Shown: one piece after another, positions 10,994 to 22,182 of the stretch
Numbering within the stretch: position 1 is the first letter of the stretch
Layout: each line of letters opens with the position of its first letter
DNA from: Eucommia ulmoides
Taxonomy: Eukaryota > Streptophyta > Magnoliopsida > Garryales > Eucommiaceae
DNA: 64,000 nt
Direction: 5' to 3'
Assembly (NCBI GenBank): GCA_016647705.1
Contig: CM028327.1
Coordinates: 12,074,577 to 12,138,576, forward strand
The notes under the pieces: model-generated
Told to the model about the DNA's origin: nothing
The model's database searches: none
The model's input: only the letters and a program-made list of their open reading frames with translations
Program-made: the position numbers and the translations under genes

Positions 10994-11490
10994 AAAATCA
11001 AGCCTCAAATTATTTGCCGACAATGGTTAAATTTTTAAACATGCAAAAAATAATCACAAAAACACTTAAATTTTTTTAAAATTCAGTTTTCTGTCCACTT
11101 TATTTATTTATTAATTTTTCTTCAACTTCTTATGTGTTTTGTAGTGAATGAGGCAAAATATCGTGTGTCTATTAGGGATGGTTGTGTATGAAAGATGTTT
11201 TGTTAGGAGAAGTCTCCATATCTGGCGCCTGACAATATCTCGATGGATTAATCTCCGCCGACCATGATGCGAGATATCCTGGGAAACCGAAAAATAAAAT
11301 AAAAAATCAAGCCTCAAATTATTTGCCAACAATGGTTAAATTTTTAAACATGTAAAAAATAATCACAAAAACACTTAAAAATTTTTAAAATTCAGATTTT
11401 TGTCGACTTTATTTATTTATTAGTTTTTCTTCAACTTTTTTATGTGTTTTGTAGTGAATGAGGCAAAATATCGTGTGCCTATTAGGGATG
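10872..11490. repeat. 309-bp tandem duplication including SINE 3' half
   Basis: Unit 1 (10872-11180) and unit 2 (11181-11490) match throughout with scattered changes. Each holds the SINE 3' half, its A-rich tail, the right target duplication and about 170 bp of flank ending TATTAGGGATG. The duplication must be later than the SINE insertion because its left edge lies inside the SINE. The right edge lies 8 bp inside the adjoining hAT-like element. Confidence 0.9.
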
Positions 11491-12004
11491 ACAATTCAAT
11501 CCGAACTGACGGATAATCAAATCAAATTAAATTGAATAGTTCGGTTTTGAAACTGATTAAATAGTTTTGGTTACAGTTTTAGTTTCGAAATTGAAAACCC
11601 AATGCGATTTTGATTTTGTTTTTAGGATAGTAACCATGAAACTGAACCGCGTAACTAGTATTTTAGATATATTTTTCATATATATATGTTATAGGGTTAG
11701 TGAGTTAATTTTAGAGTTTTCATAATTTCTTTCGGTATTTTAGTTATATTTTTATTTATATATAAAAAAACAATAGTTTGAGGTTTTGTAATTTTGGTTT
11801 TAGTTTTATATAAAATTAAAATCTAAACGATTTTGTGGTTTTGATTTTGGTTTTGCATAGAATTAATCGGTTTGGTTTTAAAACCGTTTTGTAAAAAATC
11901 AGTAGTTTTGATTTTAGTTTTTGGTTTTAAGTTTGATATATGCTTAATGATTTTGATTTTGGTTTCTAGTGAAATCAGTCTAAAATCGAACCATTGCTAT
12001 CCTA
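11483..12004. mobile_element. hAT-like MITE
   Basis: The left end TAGGGATGACAATTC and the inverted right end (TAGGATAGCAATGGTTCG read from 12004 leftward) are imperfect terminal inverted repeats. The interior is rich in GGTTTTG/TTTTGGT words, like the related element at 46898-47511, whose 8-bp target duplication supports the hAT assignment. No 8-bp duplication is visible here, probably because the left flank was rearranged by the tandem duplication or the ends have decayed. It is non-coding. Confidence 0.6.
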
Positions 12005-12828
12005 ATATAGATCTAAGACTATCCTTTCGAAAGAGTAGAGAAGATCTAGACTCAAACCTATTAAGTCAGCATAATGCTCTCTCGTTAAGGAATGGCTGGA
12101 GAGACTCATGACTCACATTATGATACAGGTGATTTTCTCCACGACTCAATGCACGCGTAAAATCGGTTGAAGATGGGCTAGTTCAACGCGGGCCCATCGT
12201 CATTCGGAAGACCAATCCCAATCCCATTGGGCCTAATTTAATAGGCCTAACTTATATAAAAGATAAGGAGCATGGGTCTATGACAAAATAACTCATGGGA
12301 GATCTCATAACAACAGGCCCACCAGTACTCTCAACTGACCATGACGTCAACATAGAGATTTTCCAAAGGAACATTGGATCGGCTGAATCATAGGTAGATT
12401 CATGGTAAAATATGTATTCTTACTCTATAAATATTGTTACATTTAGGCCAAAACGGCTATGTAAATTAATATCTCTGATAGATCTGTTTAACTTATTTTT
12501 ACACTAGAGAATATTTGGCCGATATCTAAGTACCCATCCTAAATGTAATGTTGCAAGTGAGTCACATGGGTTTACAAGGTCCAAAACGCTGGTACACTCT
12601 ACAGCTATAGATTATGACACAATAGTTTTTAAAAAGGGTTCCCCAATTAAAGAGCACCTCTTCCGTGCAAAAATTCAATGCTTGATGTCCTTTTCAGGGG
12701 AAAATAGAAAATCATATCTATGACTTAGAAATCCTTGTTTTGCGCCACAATTTCCGTTGTCCATGGCTTCATTTGTCTCTAAAACTGACCAACCATTTTT
12801 TGTTTTTAGTTTTTCCAAACTCCTATTT

Positions 12829-12831
<3 letters not shown>
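12005..12831. other. Unassigned DNA, possibly promoter- or LTR-derived
   Basis: Moderately GC-rich between 12120 and 12400 (GGGCCCATCG, CCCATTGGGCC). A TATA-like CTCTATAAATATT occurs at about 12434-12446. No protein-coding or RNA gene is recognised. Confidence 0.3.

Positions 12832-12879
<48 letters not shown>
12832..12879. repeat. (TA)n microsatellite
   Basis: About 48 bp of uninterrupted TA dinucleotide in AT-rich DNA. Confidence 0.97.
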
Positions 12880-12882
<3 letters not shown>

Positions 12883-13412
12883 ATACAAATAAAACAGACT
12901 CATAACTCCTATTTTTTATTAGAAATTTTTTTTTAGCTCAAACTCCTGCTAATAAATCTTAATAACAAAATTACCCTCAACATTTGAAACTCTAAATTTT
13001 TTTATTAAAAATTAAAATTTAATGGAATTACAAAAAAATTTGTAGATATTAAAAAGTAAAATTATGTGAAACGTAAAAAGGGTATTTATGATATTGTAAA
13101 AAAAATTATATTTTTAGAAAAAATAAAATTTTGTGAAATTTTTATTAAAAAATAAAATTTGAGTGGAATTTGAATAATAAGTGAAACTTTAAAATATGTT
13201 TTTTTAGGAGCTTTGAAAAAAAAGAGTGAAAATGACAATTCTGTAAATTCTATAACTATTAAAGGGTAATTTAGGAAAACTATTTCTTCGTATTTTTGAG
13301 CTAAGTCAAAAAAATTTGATCCTTTAAAAAGTTGTTTTTTGGTAAAATGGGAGCCCACATATTGAATTTTTTTTTTTTTTTTTTTTTTTTGTGATTTTAC
13401 AGTAAAGTGTAA
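12880..13412. other. AT-rich DNA with a 24-T run
   Basis: No gene. The stretch is dominated by A/T words and ends in an uninterrupted T run at 13367-13390. An open frame on the minus strand here is Phe/Ile/Lys-rich and looks like low-complexity translation. Confidence 0.6.
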
Positions 13413-13982
13413 TGTTAGGAAATTATGGGTCGAAACAGTATCACATAGTTAAGAATTAGAGTTGAGAAAAATAAGAATTAACACAAAATATTTACGTGGT
13501 AAAATCTTCAATTAATTGGAAAAAACATTAAAGGGCAAGAAGATAAGGATTCCACTATTTACAATAACTTTCCAACTTCACTCTATAAATAAGAAGAGAA
13601 CAAAGATAGTTCTCTCTTGTAGTAGGAAAATATAAACCGCTTTATATAAAATAGAAGACACTAGGGATTTACTACAATGGAAGATTCCTTAGGATAATCT
13701 AATTTTTTTTCTCTAGGTTGGATTGTTTCTTATGTCATCTTCCCCTTATTTATAAGAGTATTTTTCTTCTTGTAGGAGAAAGCTCCACCTCCTCACACTT
13801 TATATTTATTGAATGTGTTCAAAAAGAAGATAATTTGGATTTTACTAGTTGAATAAAAAGCCAACTTGCTTATGTTCATTGAACTTTCTTAAGAAGAAGC
13901 CAAGTTGGTTTTTCTAATTGTAATTGTGGGCTCCAGTTCTAGAAGAAAATGAGGAAGCTAAATTGGCTTTTACTACTTCACG
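13413..13982 (+). repeat. Copia-like LTR or fragment
   Basis: It starts TGTTAGGAAATTATGGG, then has AACACAAAATATTTACGTGG, a phrase common near the start of many plant copia LTRs. A TATA-like CACTCTATAAATAA follows, and CTTATTTATAAGAG farther on. I do not see a clear CA end or target duplication, and no internal region follows, so it is a solo or truncated LTR. The end coordinate is a guess at the junction with the dispersed repeat. Confidence 0.4.
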
Positions 13983-14165
13983 TGTATCCAGACCAACGTA
14001 AGCGTACCTCGATTAATTATCTCCTCGGACAATCTTAAGGGTACATTCCCTTATATCGATCTAGTACATAATTTAAGATTCAATTCCAGGAGTGCTCTCC
14101 AAGAAAGTCAAACCCTAATTGATAAGGAAATAGGCATTTCTTCTTGCCGACTAACACTTCTTGAG
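13983..14165 (+). repeat. Dispersed repeat, copy 2 (unnamed)
   Basis: Second member of the family at 10321-10492, same orientation. It begins near CCAGACCAACGTAAGCG and runs to GACTAACACTTC. It directly follows the copia-like LTR, whereas copy 1 does not follow one. Confidence 0.5.
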
Positions 14166-15786
14166 TATCTACCACCTCTTTTTTGGCCTTTATAATTTAA
14201 TTCTAGAATTATTGGAAATTTAAATTTAAGAAGTATATTGTTTCCTTTATTAACATTGGGAAATTAGAAAGATCAGTGGTAAAGCCTTAAAAAGGTAAAA
14301 TAATTGGTGATGCTCATCAGACATGGCCTACAGATTAATTGCTTTGCATTTTTAAACCAAAAAAGAAATAAAAGGAAAACTGTGAGAAGGAAAAAAAAAA
14401 ATTCATCAAAAGTGGAATAATTGTTGGTAAAAGTAATTCTTGTGGTGGCGGCATTTTCCAAATTGTGATCGATTTTAATTGAAGGCAGTTGGATAGATAT
14501 TTCTTCAAATGTCTAACCAATATTGAAATCACAATTGTTTTGTAAATATATATATTTATTTATTCCTTGTTTCGGTTGAAAAACAATAGAGAAAAGTCGT
14601 TCCGGAGACTGGTTTGATTAGCAAAAAAGTTGTAGAAGAAAAGAAACCACGAGAGCCCTTTTGATTTGAGTAAGATAATGACCTAGGCTTTTGATGGTTT
14701 GAATAGCTGGCTTTAGTCCTTTCCCTTTTCGCTTTCTCGAGGGAGAATCCTATAATTATGTTCGTTTTCTAGGTTTGGCAAAGTGTGGTTGTTAATGCCA
14801 GTTCTGTTATGCAAAAACTTTGTTGTTAGATCATCACTTAACTGATTCACAATAAAAATAAATCTTCTTTCAATTCTTATTGAAAACAAATCAGGTGTTC
14901 ATTTAAAAATAAATATAGTGGAATAATTTTTTTTTGAATTACTAAAAAAATCAAAATAGATATCTATAAATGTGGTTGTTACATGATGCTGACATTTTTT
15001 TCCCTTTAAATATGATATTTATAAAAAAATTCCTCCTAATTTTTTTATTATTTTAAACACAAAAAATAAAAAATAAAGAAGAAGAAGAAGAGAGGGATGA
15101 AGGAAAAGAAGTAAATGTGAATCCTCTATTAATTCTACAGTGGTTGTGTGGAAAAAATAGAGTTGAAGTGACACTAGAAGGAAGAAAATGAAAATGTTTT
15201 AATTGAACTTTGGAAATGAATTTCTTAGGTTGTTAAAAAGGATTATGGATGGATCCCTTGTCGGAATGAAGCGCGGTATTGATGTAACTGATTTATCACC
15301 TTTCCAATTATTTGAAAAATTCTAAATATATTATTATTAAATAATAAAATTACCATTCTAGTTATTTGGAAAACAAACCATTAAAATATTATTTATAAAA
15401 TTAAATATATATTTGAATCATCAATTTCAATCATTTCTAATATACCCATAAACATTTACATTTTGAAAATAAAAAAGCATGACATTATTTGAAGCAAGTT
15501 AAATTCATACTATAAATAATAGGGGCGCTGACTGAACGGTCCCAAATTCCAAATAAACCCACTAATATTCATGTGCACCCAATAGTCATTTTGTTATTTT
15601 TGTGACGAAAATACCCCTTGTATTATATGCGACAGTGTAGACTCCTTATATAGCGGAGCTAAATTTGGTAAACAATACTAATATTCATGTGCACAGTTTG
15701 CTTCGTTTTTACCTTAGATTTTCATGTGAAAAAAAATAAAAATTGTAAAAAAAAATGTTCATTTTATTCTCTTTCAAATGAGATGT
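14166..15786. other. AT-rich unassigned DNA
   Basis: No gene recognised. It holds a short (GAA)n run near 15078-15092 and many poly-A/poly-T words. The overlapping minus-strand open frames at 14273-14532 are Phe-rich and lack family features. Confidence 0.5.
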
Positions 15787-17180
15787 TAATCACATTTTTG
15801 GGGACATGTTTAACATGATGCACACGAATGTTACATGTAACATTCAAAAAAGTTATGATGAATGTCGTATCATTAATGTTACATGTAACATCAATGTTGC
15901 ATGTAACATTAAAAACCAACCCAACATCAACCCCCCAAAAGAAATTGGTACCTACACCTTGTTACATGTAACATTCAAAACTTCTGAAAATATCATATTA
16001 CATGTAACATGAATGTGAAAATTAAAATTAGTTAATCATATTTTTTGAATATATTTAACATGATGTACACAAATGTTACATGTAATATTCAAAAAGGTTA
16101 TGATGCATTTCGTATTATTAATGTTAATGTTACATGCAACATCAATGTTGCATGTAACATTAAAACCAACCCAACATCAAATCCTCCCCAAAAAGATGGT
16201 AACTACACTTTGTTATATGTAAACATTCAAAAATTCTAAAAATATCATATTACATGTAACATGAATGTGATAACTGAAATTAGTTAATCACATTTTTTGG
16301 ACATATTTAACATGATGCACATGAATATTACATGTAACATTAAAATAGGTTATGATAAATTTTGTATCATTAATGTTACATGTAACATTAAAACCAACCC
16401 AACATCAAACCCCTCAAAAAAAGTTGATAACTACACCTTGTTACATGTAACATCAAAATTCTGGAAATATCATGTTACTTGTAACATGAATATGAAAACT
16501 GAAACTAATGAAAAAAATAGTGAATTTGATATTATTTTAAAGATCTTATTTAAACGAATCTGAATATATAATTAAATTATAAAAAAATATGTACAATAAT
16601 AGTTATTTTCATTTTAATAAAATGATTTTGTTAAATATGGAAACTCTCAATCCTTATTAAAGAAATTTTATTACCGCATATACTGAAAATATCATGTTAC
16701 ATGTAACATGAATGTAAAAACTGAAACTATTTAATCACATTTTTGGACATATTTAACATGATACACACGAATTTTACATGTGACATTCAAAAAGGTTATG
16801 ATGAGTTTCGTATCATTAATATTACATATAACATCAATGTTGCAATGTTGCATGTTACATTAAAACCAACCCAATATCAATCCCCCCCCTCTGCCCTAAA
16901 AAAAAAAAAGTTGATAATTACAACTTGTTACATGTAACATTCAAAAATTCTGGAAATATCATGTTATATGTAATATGAATGTGAAAACTGAAAACTAATG
17001 AAAAAAAATAGTGAATTGGATATTGTTTTGAAGATCTTGTTTAGACGAATCTGAATATATAATTAAATTGAAAAAAAATATGTACAATAATAGTTATTTT
17101 TATTTTAATAAAATGATTTTGTTGAATATGGAAACTCTCAATTCTTATTAAAGAAACATTATTGCTGCATATACTGCAAG
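15787..17180. repeat. Tandem array built around the palindrome TTACATGTAA
   Basis: Units of about 230-250 bp start near 15787, 16032, 16281 and 16683; each has the order AACATGATG.ACAC.AATGTTACATGTAACATT, GTTATGATG, TTGCATGTAACAT, CCAACCCAACATCAA and a last ATGTAACATGAATGTG. The perfect 10-bp palindrome occurs at 15831, 15879, 15962, 15998, 16076, 16250, 16328, 16376, 16441, 16697 and 16928, with about eight near copies. A 180-bp spacer (about 16500-16680) is repeated at about 16985-17170. Plus-strand open frames repeat VTCNI, the translation of the palindrome, but units differ in frame and contain stops, so I read the array as non-coding. Confidence 0.85.
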
Positions 17181-17331
17181 GATAAATCTGTCAATGGAAA
17201 GTGTACGGATCAAATTTTTGGGACTGCGTTGTGCAAATAATATGTAACTTGAGATTTTTTGGTTTATTATCTCATTAGTGGGTTTAACCGGTAATTTGAT
17301 GGTATTTTTGGGTCCTCCCGGTATTTTTCCC

Positions 17332-18130
17332 TAAATAATATTTATAAGTAATTTGCAGTCCTCTTAATTATTTAAAAACTATGAAAATGTTACGTAAGTA
17401 ATCTTTTGCCTTTCTAATTATTTTAAAAATTATATAAATATTATTTGTAAATAATTGACTAGCTCTCGAGGTTTTTAAAAAATAAGTTAAATTTATATTA
17501 TAAATAATATTTATAAGTAATTTGTAGTCCTTTTAATGATTTAAAAACTATCAAAATGTTATATAAGTAACTTTTCGCCTCTCTAATTATTTTAAAAATT
17601 ATATAAATATTATTTATAAATAATTGACTGCCTCTCGAGTTTTTAAAAAATTATATACGTATTATTTGTAAGTAATTGACCGTGTTTTATTATTTGAATA
17701 AGTAAATAAATATTATTTGTAAAATAACACAAATATTATTTTTAATTAACTCATTACATTTCTATATATTTGAAAAGTTATAGAAATATTATTTGTAACT
17801 AATGGATTACCTTTTCAGTTATTTAAAAACTTGTGGAAACATTATTTTAAGTAAGTGATTATCATTTTAATATTTGAAAAGATATATAAATATTATTCGC
17901 AATTGATTGATTATCTTTTTAATTATTTGAAATAGCATAAAAATATTATTTGTAAGTAATTAATTACATTTTTCATTATTTGTAAGACTATGGAAATATT
18001 AAATGTAAGTTTTTTACACTCCTTTTAGATACTAAACAACTATGAAAATATTATTTATAAGTAATATTCCACTTTTTAGTCATTTAAAAGATAACTATTT
18101 GAATAATATTTGTGAAAAAATTGATTTATT
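17332..18130. repeat. Degenerate 50-60 bp tandem repeat
   Basis: The phrase AAATATTATTTGTAAGTAATTGA, with changes, recurs at least a dozen times (about 17336, 17436, 17505, 17606, 17659, 17790, 17895, 17945, 18045 and others), separated by a TTTTAATTATTTGAAAA-type link. A larger 170-bp unit is duplicated at 17332-17500 and 17503-17660. The array is AT-rich and non-coding. Confidence 0.8.
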
Positions 18131-18180
18131 AAAAAATAAACAATTTATTAGTATCATCGACAAAAGTTATTTTTGATATG

Positions 18181-18200
18181 CTCATATATATATATATATA
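18181..18200. repeat. (TA)n microsatellite
   Basis: Short TA run separating two tandem arrays. Confidence 0.8.
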
Positions 18201-18229
18201 TGGAAAAATCAGAATGATATGTTATTGTT

Positions 18230-18560
18230 TATTTAATACATCTTTGGAATATTAATTATTGTACTGACTATTTTGAAAGAACTATTTGTCGCATACATGT
18301 TTGAAAATGGACTATGGTATTAACCATTTTGAAAGAACTATTTGTTGGGTGCATGTTTAGTGGATAATGTAATGGACTATATTGAAATAATTATTGTTCG
18401 GATACATGTTTGAAATATTGATTATTGTACTGACTATTTTGAAAGAGCTATTGTTTGGATATATCTTAAAAAAATATCGATTATTGTGAAAGAACTATAG
18501 TTTGGTTACATTAATTTCGACTATTGTGAAAGAACTATAATTTGGTTACGCATTTGGAAT
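18230..18560. repeat. Degenerate 55-65 bp tandem repeat
   Basis: GACTATTTTGAAAGAACTAT with changes, followed by TTTG..GCATACATGTTTG, recurs about six times from 18262 to 18540. It is a third array next to, and unlike, the two arrays on its left. Confidence 0.75.
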
Positions 18561-19407
18561 ATCGGCTAAGAAAGAATGAATGTTTAGACAAATCTAAGGA
18601 CTATCGACTTTTAATCTGATTATGATCTGGAACATGTACTTGGCGATTAAACATTGACACTCCGACCTTCTAGACATACTAATAGGGATTGACATTGATA
18701 CGTGTTTTGAATCAGACTTCTGAATTATTAACTCTATCATAGGAAATATTGTAACTTTTAAAATATCGGCCATGTAACAAAAGATATTGTGACTTCTGAA
18801 TTACTGGACCTACCACATGAAATATAATGGACACAATCATTCTAATTGTTGAATATTGAATCAATTAATTTCTATCATCAATATTTGTATTTGAACAACT
18901 TATATTCGATCATAAGATATATTGACTTTGATTAAACAAGTATTCATTTATTTATTGTCAGCTTATATTATTTTGAACATATTTCTTTCACCTTGTTAGG
19001 TTGCTGATTACTTGGCAACTTTGAGTTGGTTCAAAGTGGATTATATCATTTTATAGATTTATTGGTTATATAGATGTCGAGATTAGAATGAAAATTTATG
19101 GATAGTGAGAATGCGATTATTATACATTATTGTATTATTTTTTGTTATTAAAGATCCTACTATACTTGAGGACTTTAGAGATGTACAATTTAGTTTATTA
19201 GATTTGGACTTGTACATTAAAATTATTGGAGATTTTTGTTTTAAGGATTTAATGCTCTATTTCTTTTCAATGTTTTTTTTTAAGGCGGGCTTTCGGGTAG
19301 GTTGGGGACGGTGGCATGTCAAATATAATAAAAATCTTACTATTTGAATTCTTAAAATCAGCTATTCAAATCATTTTTGTCACTTGATTTAAAGGTAGAG
19401 AAGCTAA
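18561..19407. other. Unassigned DNA with one short ORF
   Basis: No known gene. A plus-strand ORF at 19105-19347 (80 codons) is rich in Phe, Leu and Ile and has no motif I recognise. GC content rises at 19285-19320 (GGCGGGCTTTCGGG, GGGGACGGTGGCATG), which could be a fragment of a mobile element. Bases 19405-19407 (TAA) are the left target copy of the next MITE. Confidence 0.35.
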
Positions 19408-19899
19408 GGCCCCATTTGCTAAACATTTGGTAACCGTTTCCATCTCAGAAATTTCTATCCCATTTTTAGATTTTTGCAATTTCTGTTTGGAAATAGCGTT
19501 TGATAATATTTGTTCTCGTTTCCATTTCATTCCCATTTGAAAATTGTGCTAATTTTTTTCTTAAGAAATGAGAAATAAAAAAAAGTTGTTTCTTATTATT
19601 CCCATCTCATTCCCAAAATTACTGTCACTATTCATCCGCCGTCCGCTGTCGCCCCGGCCATCTCCGGCATTGCCGGCCGCCCACCGTCCGGCCAAAACAA
19701 AAAAAAAATCTCAAAAATAAAAATAAAAATGGTTTTAGGATAAAATCGTTACCAAACACGATTCTGTTCTCAAAATAAAAAATAAAAAATTATCGTTATT
19801 AAACGCGATTCTATTCCCAATAAGAAAACAAAATTCTCATCCCATCCCATTCCCATCCCACTGCTAGGATAGAAATAGAAACGGTTACTAAACGCCACC
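19408..19899. mobile_element. Tourist-like (PIF/Harbinger) MITE
   Basis: A 492-bp element is flanked by TAA on both sides (19405-19407 and 19900-19902). The left end GGCCCCATTTGCTAAACA and the inverted right end GGTGGCGTTTAGTAACCG form imperfect terminal repeats; both continue into GGTAACCGTTTC or GTAACCGTTTC. The TAA target and GG-rich ends fit Tourist-like MITEs. The centre (about 19636-19696) is a GC-rich island of CCGGCC/GCCGGC words. It encodes no protein and would depend on a transposase elsewhere. Confidence 0.75.
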
Positions 19900-19902
19900 T
19901 AA

Positions 19903-21270
19903 GTGATTAGAAACATACATGTGCAGATCATGTGATATGCAGTTACTGAGGATCTCTACAGATAAGGTAAGGTAATTGTTTTGTTGTGCTCTCAACAACT
20001 GTCCATATAGGTGTGTGTGTTTTTGTGCCCAATCAATTGGTGTTGTCAACTGTTATTTATTCCTTAAATGCATGTTTTGCATGTTTAGTTCAACAGAGAG
20101 TTTGTTCTCGCGCACCGACCAAAATTATAGATATTGGTTCCTTGTTCTTGAATTAATATAAGGTTGGGTTTTACCTATAATTTATGTGTCTGTGTGCTCG
20201 TGTTTGTGTTTTTTCTGATTTCGGTGTATTGCACTATGCTGCCAAAAAAATCAAGTGACTGATTGATTGTGTTAGAATTAGGTTATCATGAAGTTAAAAT
20301 TCGAAATTGAAAAGTTATCCCTATGACATGTAGCATGTTGGCAATGGATTGTGAGCAATCAATCATTGAGGGATGAATATGAACCTCATATTAGTTTATT
20401 TATTTATTTATTTTTTAATACGGTTATCATTAGTATAAAAAATGTAAAATGGGGTTCTAATTTTTTTTTTTAAGGCAAATTATAAATTTGATCCTCTTAT
20501 TTGTAGCGTGATTTTTATGTGATCATTCAATTTTTTTTTCAATGTGTTTTTTTTTACAGTCGATTTTTTTTGTAACCCTTTTGTCAAGTTTGGATCGAAA
20601 TTGATCACGCGAGATGCACGTGCTCTAATTTAGGGTGTTATTTTACTTTTTATTTTTTCTTTTCTTATTTTCTTATTTTTTTTTTTTTTTTTTTTCACTT
20701 TCCGTCTCCCACGTTCGTCTTCCTATTCCCGCCCCATCTTCTCTCTCTAGATTATTATTAAATTATTTGAAATAGTAGAATATAATAAAGCTGTAAAACT
20801 ATCCCCAAAAAAATTGTAACAAAACCTCGGACGTATTAAAGAGTAGACATGAGACTCACGACAAGTTTACCATTTTTTAAATAAAGAATTTATTTTGAAA
20901 CAATTACAGTCCAACTGTTACTTAATTTTGTTTTTAAAAAAGATTTGGAAAAATTATGGGGATAATTGATGATTAGTCCGAAATAGCGACTCTCATAATT
21001 TTTTGATTTAGTCTTTTAAATTGATTTTGATTTGCGTATTAATCCTTAACGTCTGTATAATATTAATTATATATACCTGTGTAATATTAGTTACTTGTGT
21101 AATATTTGTAATATTTAATAAATATTTTATATACAAATGAGATATATGTAATTGTGAGAGTATAACGTATGTATTGGACATTCTATTTGTTCTTAATGCG
21201 AAAAATTAAAACACAAATTATAATTGTTTATTATATTTTTATAAAAATCAAAAATCAAAATTATATTAAC
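19903..21270. other. Unassigned AT-rich DNA
   Basis: No gene recognised. TTTATTTATTTATTTATTT lies at about 20395-20415 and a long T run at about 20677-20695. A short Cys-rich open frame at 19976-20161 has no recognisable family and no supporting context. Confidence 0.4.
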
Positions 21271-21717
21271 AATTATAATGTACTTTAGTAGTTGAGCAAA
21301 CAAAACATAAAAGACAACAGAAATACCGTGTGGGTCCCTCCACGGCGACTAAATCTTCTTCCCTCCAGTGGACTTTTGCGAGCGCGGAGGTAGCGCCTCG
21401 TGGGCCCTCCCACCTCAATTTCCTTTTCTTTTGCATTCCATATCTACCCTTACTAATCAAGACTTAATTTCAGATATACCCTTTATCTCTTGACTTACAC
21501 GTGTCGAAGACAAGACTAAAGACAGAATGTAGACACGTGTACGGTTCAGAAAGCGAGTGTACTAGTAGATTGCTGTCTTTGTTGCACAGGAGAAACAAAA
21601 GAGATACAGCGAGGACCCACACCTACCTGAATTCAGTAACTACTCTGAGTCTGACAGCGATTTCGAACCCAAAGCGAAACACAGACAACTAGGCCTTTCC
21701 AAAAAAGTCCGAAGCTC
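21271..21717. other. GC-richer island with two G-box motifs
   Basis: This block is clearly more GC-rich than its surroundings. It contains two copies of the palindrome ACACGTGT (21497-21504 and 21533-21540), the core bound by plant bZIP and bHLH regulators, and GTGGGCCCTCCCACC. Open frames on both strands (21266-21460 minus, 21501-21692 plus) have no recognisable domains. It might be a broken promoter or 5' gene fragment; that is inference only. Confidence 0.3.
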
Positions 21718-21785
21718 GGGGGGGGGGGGGGGGGGGGGGGTATCCGAAGCCCGGATTTTAGTATGACCCGAGCGCAATACACGCG
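21690..21785. repeat. GCCC-word repeat fragment with 23-G run
   Basis: TAGGCCTTTCCAAAAAAGTCC and the CCGAAGC words match the start of the repeat at 48211. An uninterrupted run of 23 guanines (21718-21740) splits the fragment. Confidence 0.7.
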
Positions 21786-22177
21786 CCTACGTCCTCGCAT
21801 TTGTACTGAACAAAAACATTTGTTACATATAATTAATTTATGCATAAAATATTTATTAAATGTAACAAATGTTATACAACTATATGTAATATAATTACAT
21901 GTAATTAATATTACATAATTATATGTAATTAATATTGCACAAATATATTTTATAGTTACATGTAATTTGTAATTAACTTGTAAATAATTTTAGTTATATA
22001 TAACTAATATTCACTTTAATATAAATTCACTTACCCACTTCTCTCTACGCTCCATATACAATGCATGAGCACATGCGGGACTATTACAGAACCAAAATCA
22101 GTTTAAGGGATTACATATAAACTTATGTTTTAAATGGAATAAATAACATATTACACTCTAAATATAGGGCTGTTGAC
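21786..22177. other. AT-rich unassigned DNA
   Basis: Short words TACATGTAATTAATATTAC recur between about 21885 and 21975. No gene recognised. It ends at the target site of element C. Confidence 0.5.
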
Positions 22178-22182
22178 CAATT

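Noticed and set aside
12832..12879. (TA)n run as a replication or promoter element
   Set aside because: An ordinary microsatellite with no surrounding signal.
15806..16937. Open frames with a repeated VTCNI motif as a possible repeat protein
   Set aside because: The motif is the translation of the DNA palindrome; units shift frame and contain stops, so a coding role is not supported.
15787..18560. CRISPR-like array
   Set aside because: Spacing and repeat length vary, units are degenerate, no cas genes, and the setting is a plant nuclear genome.
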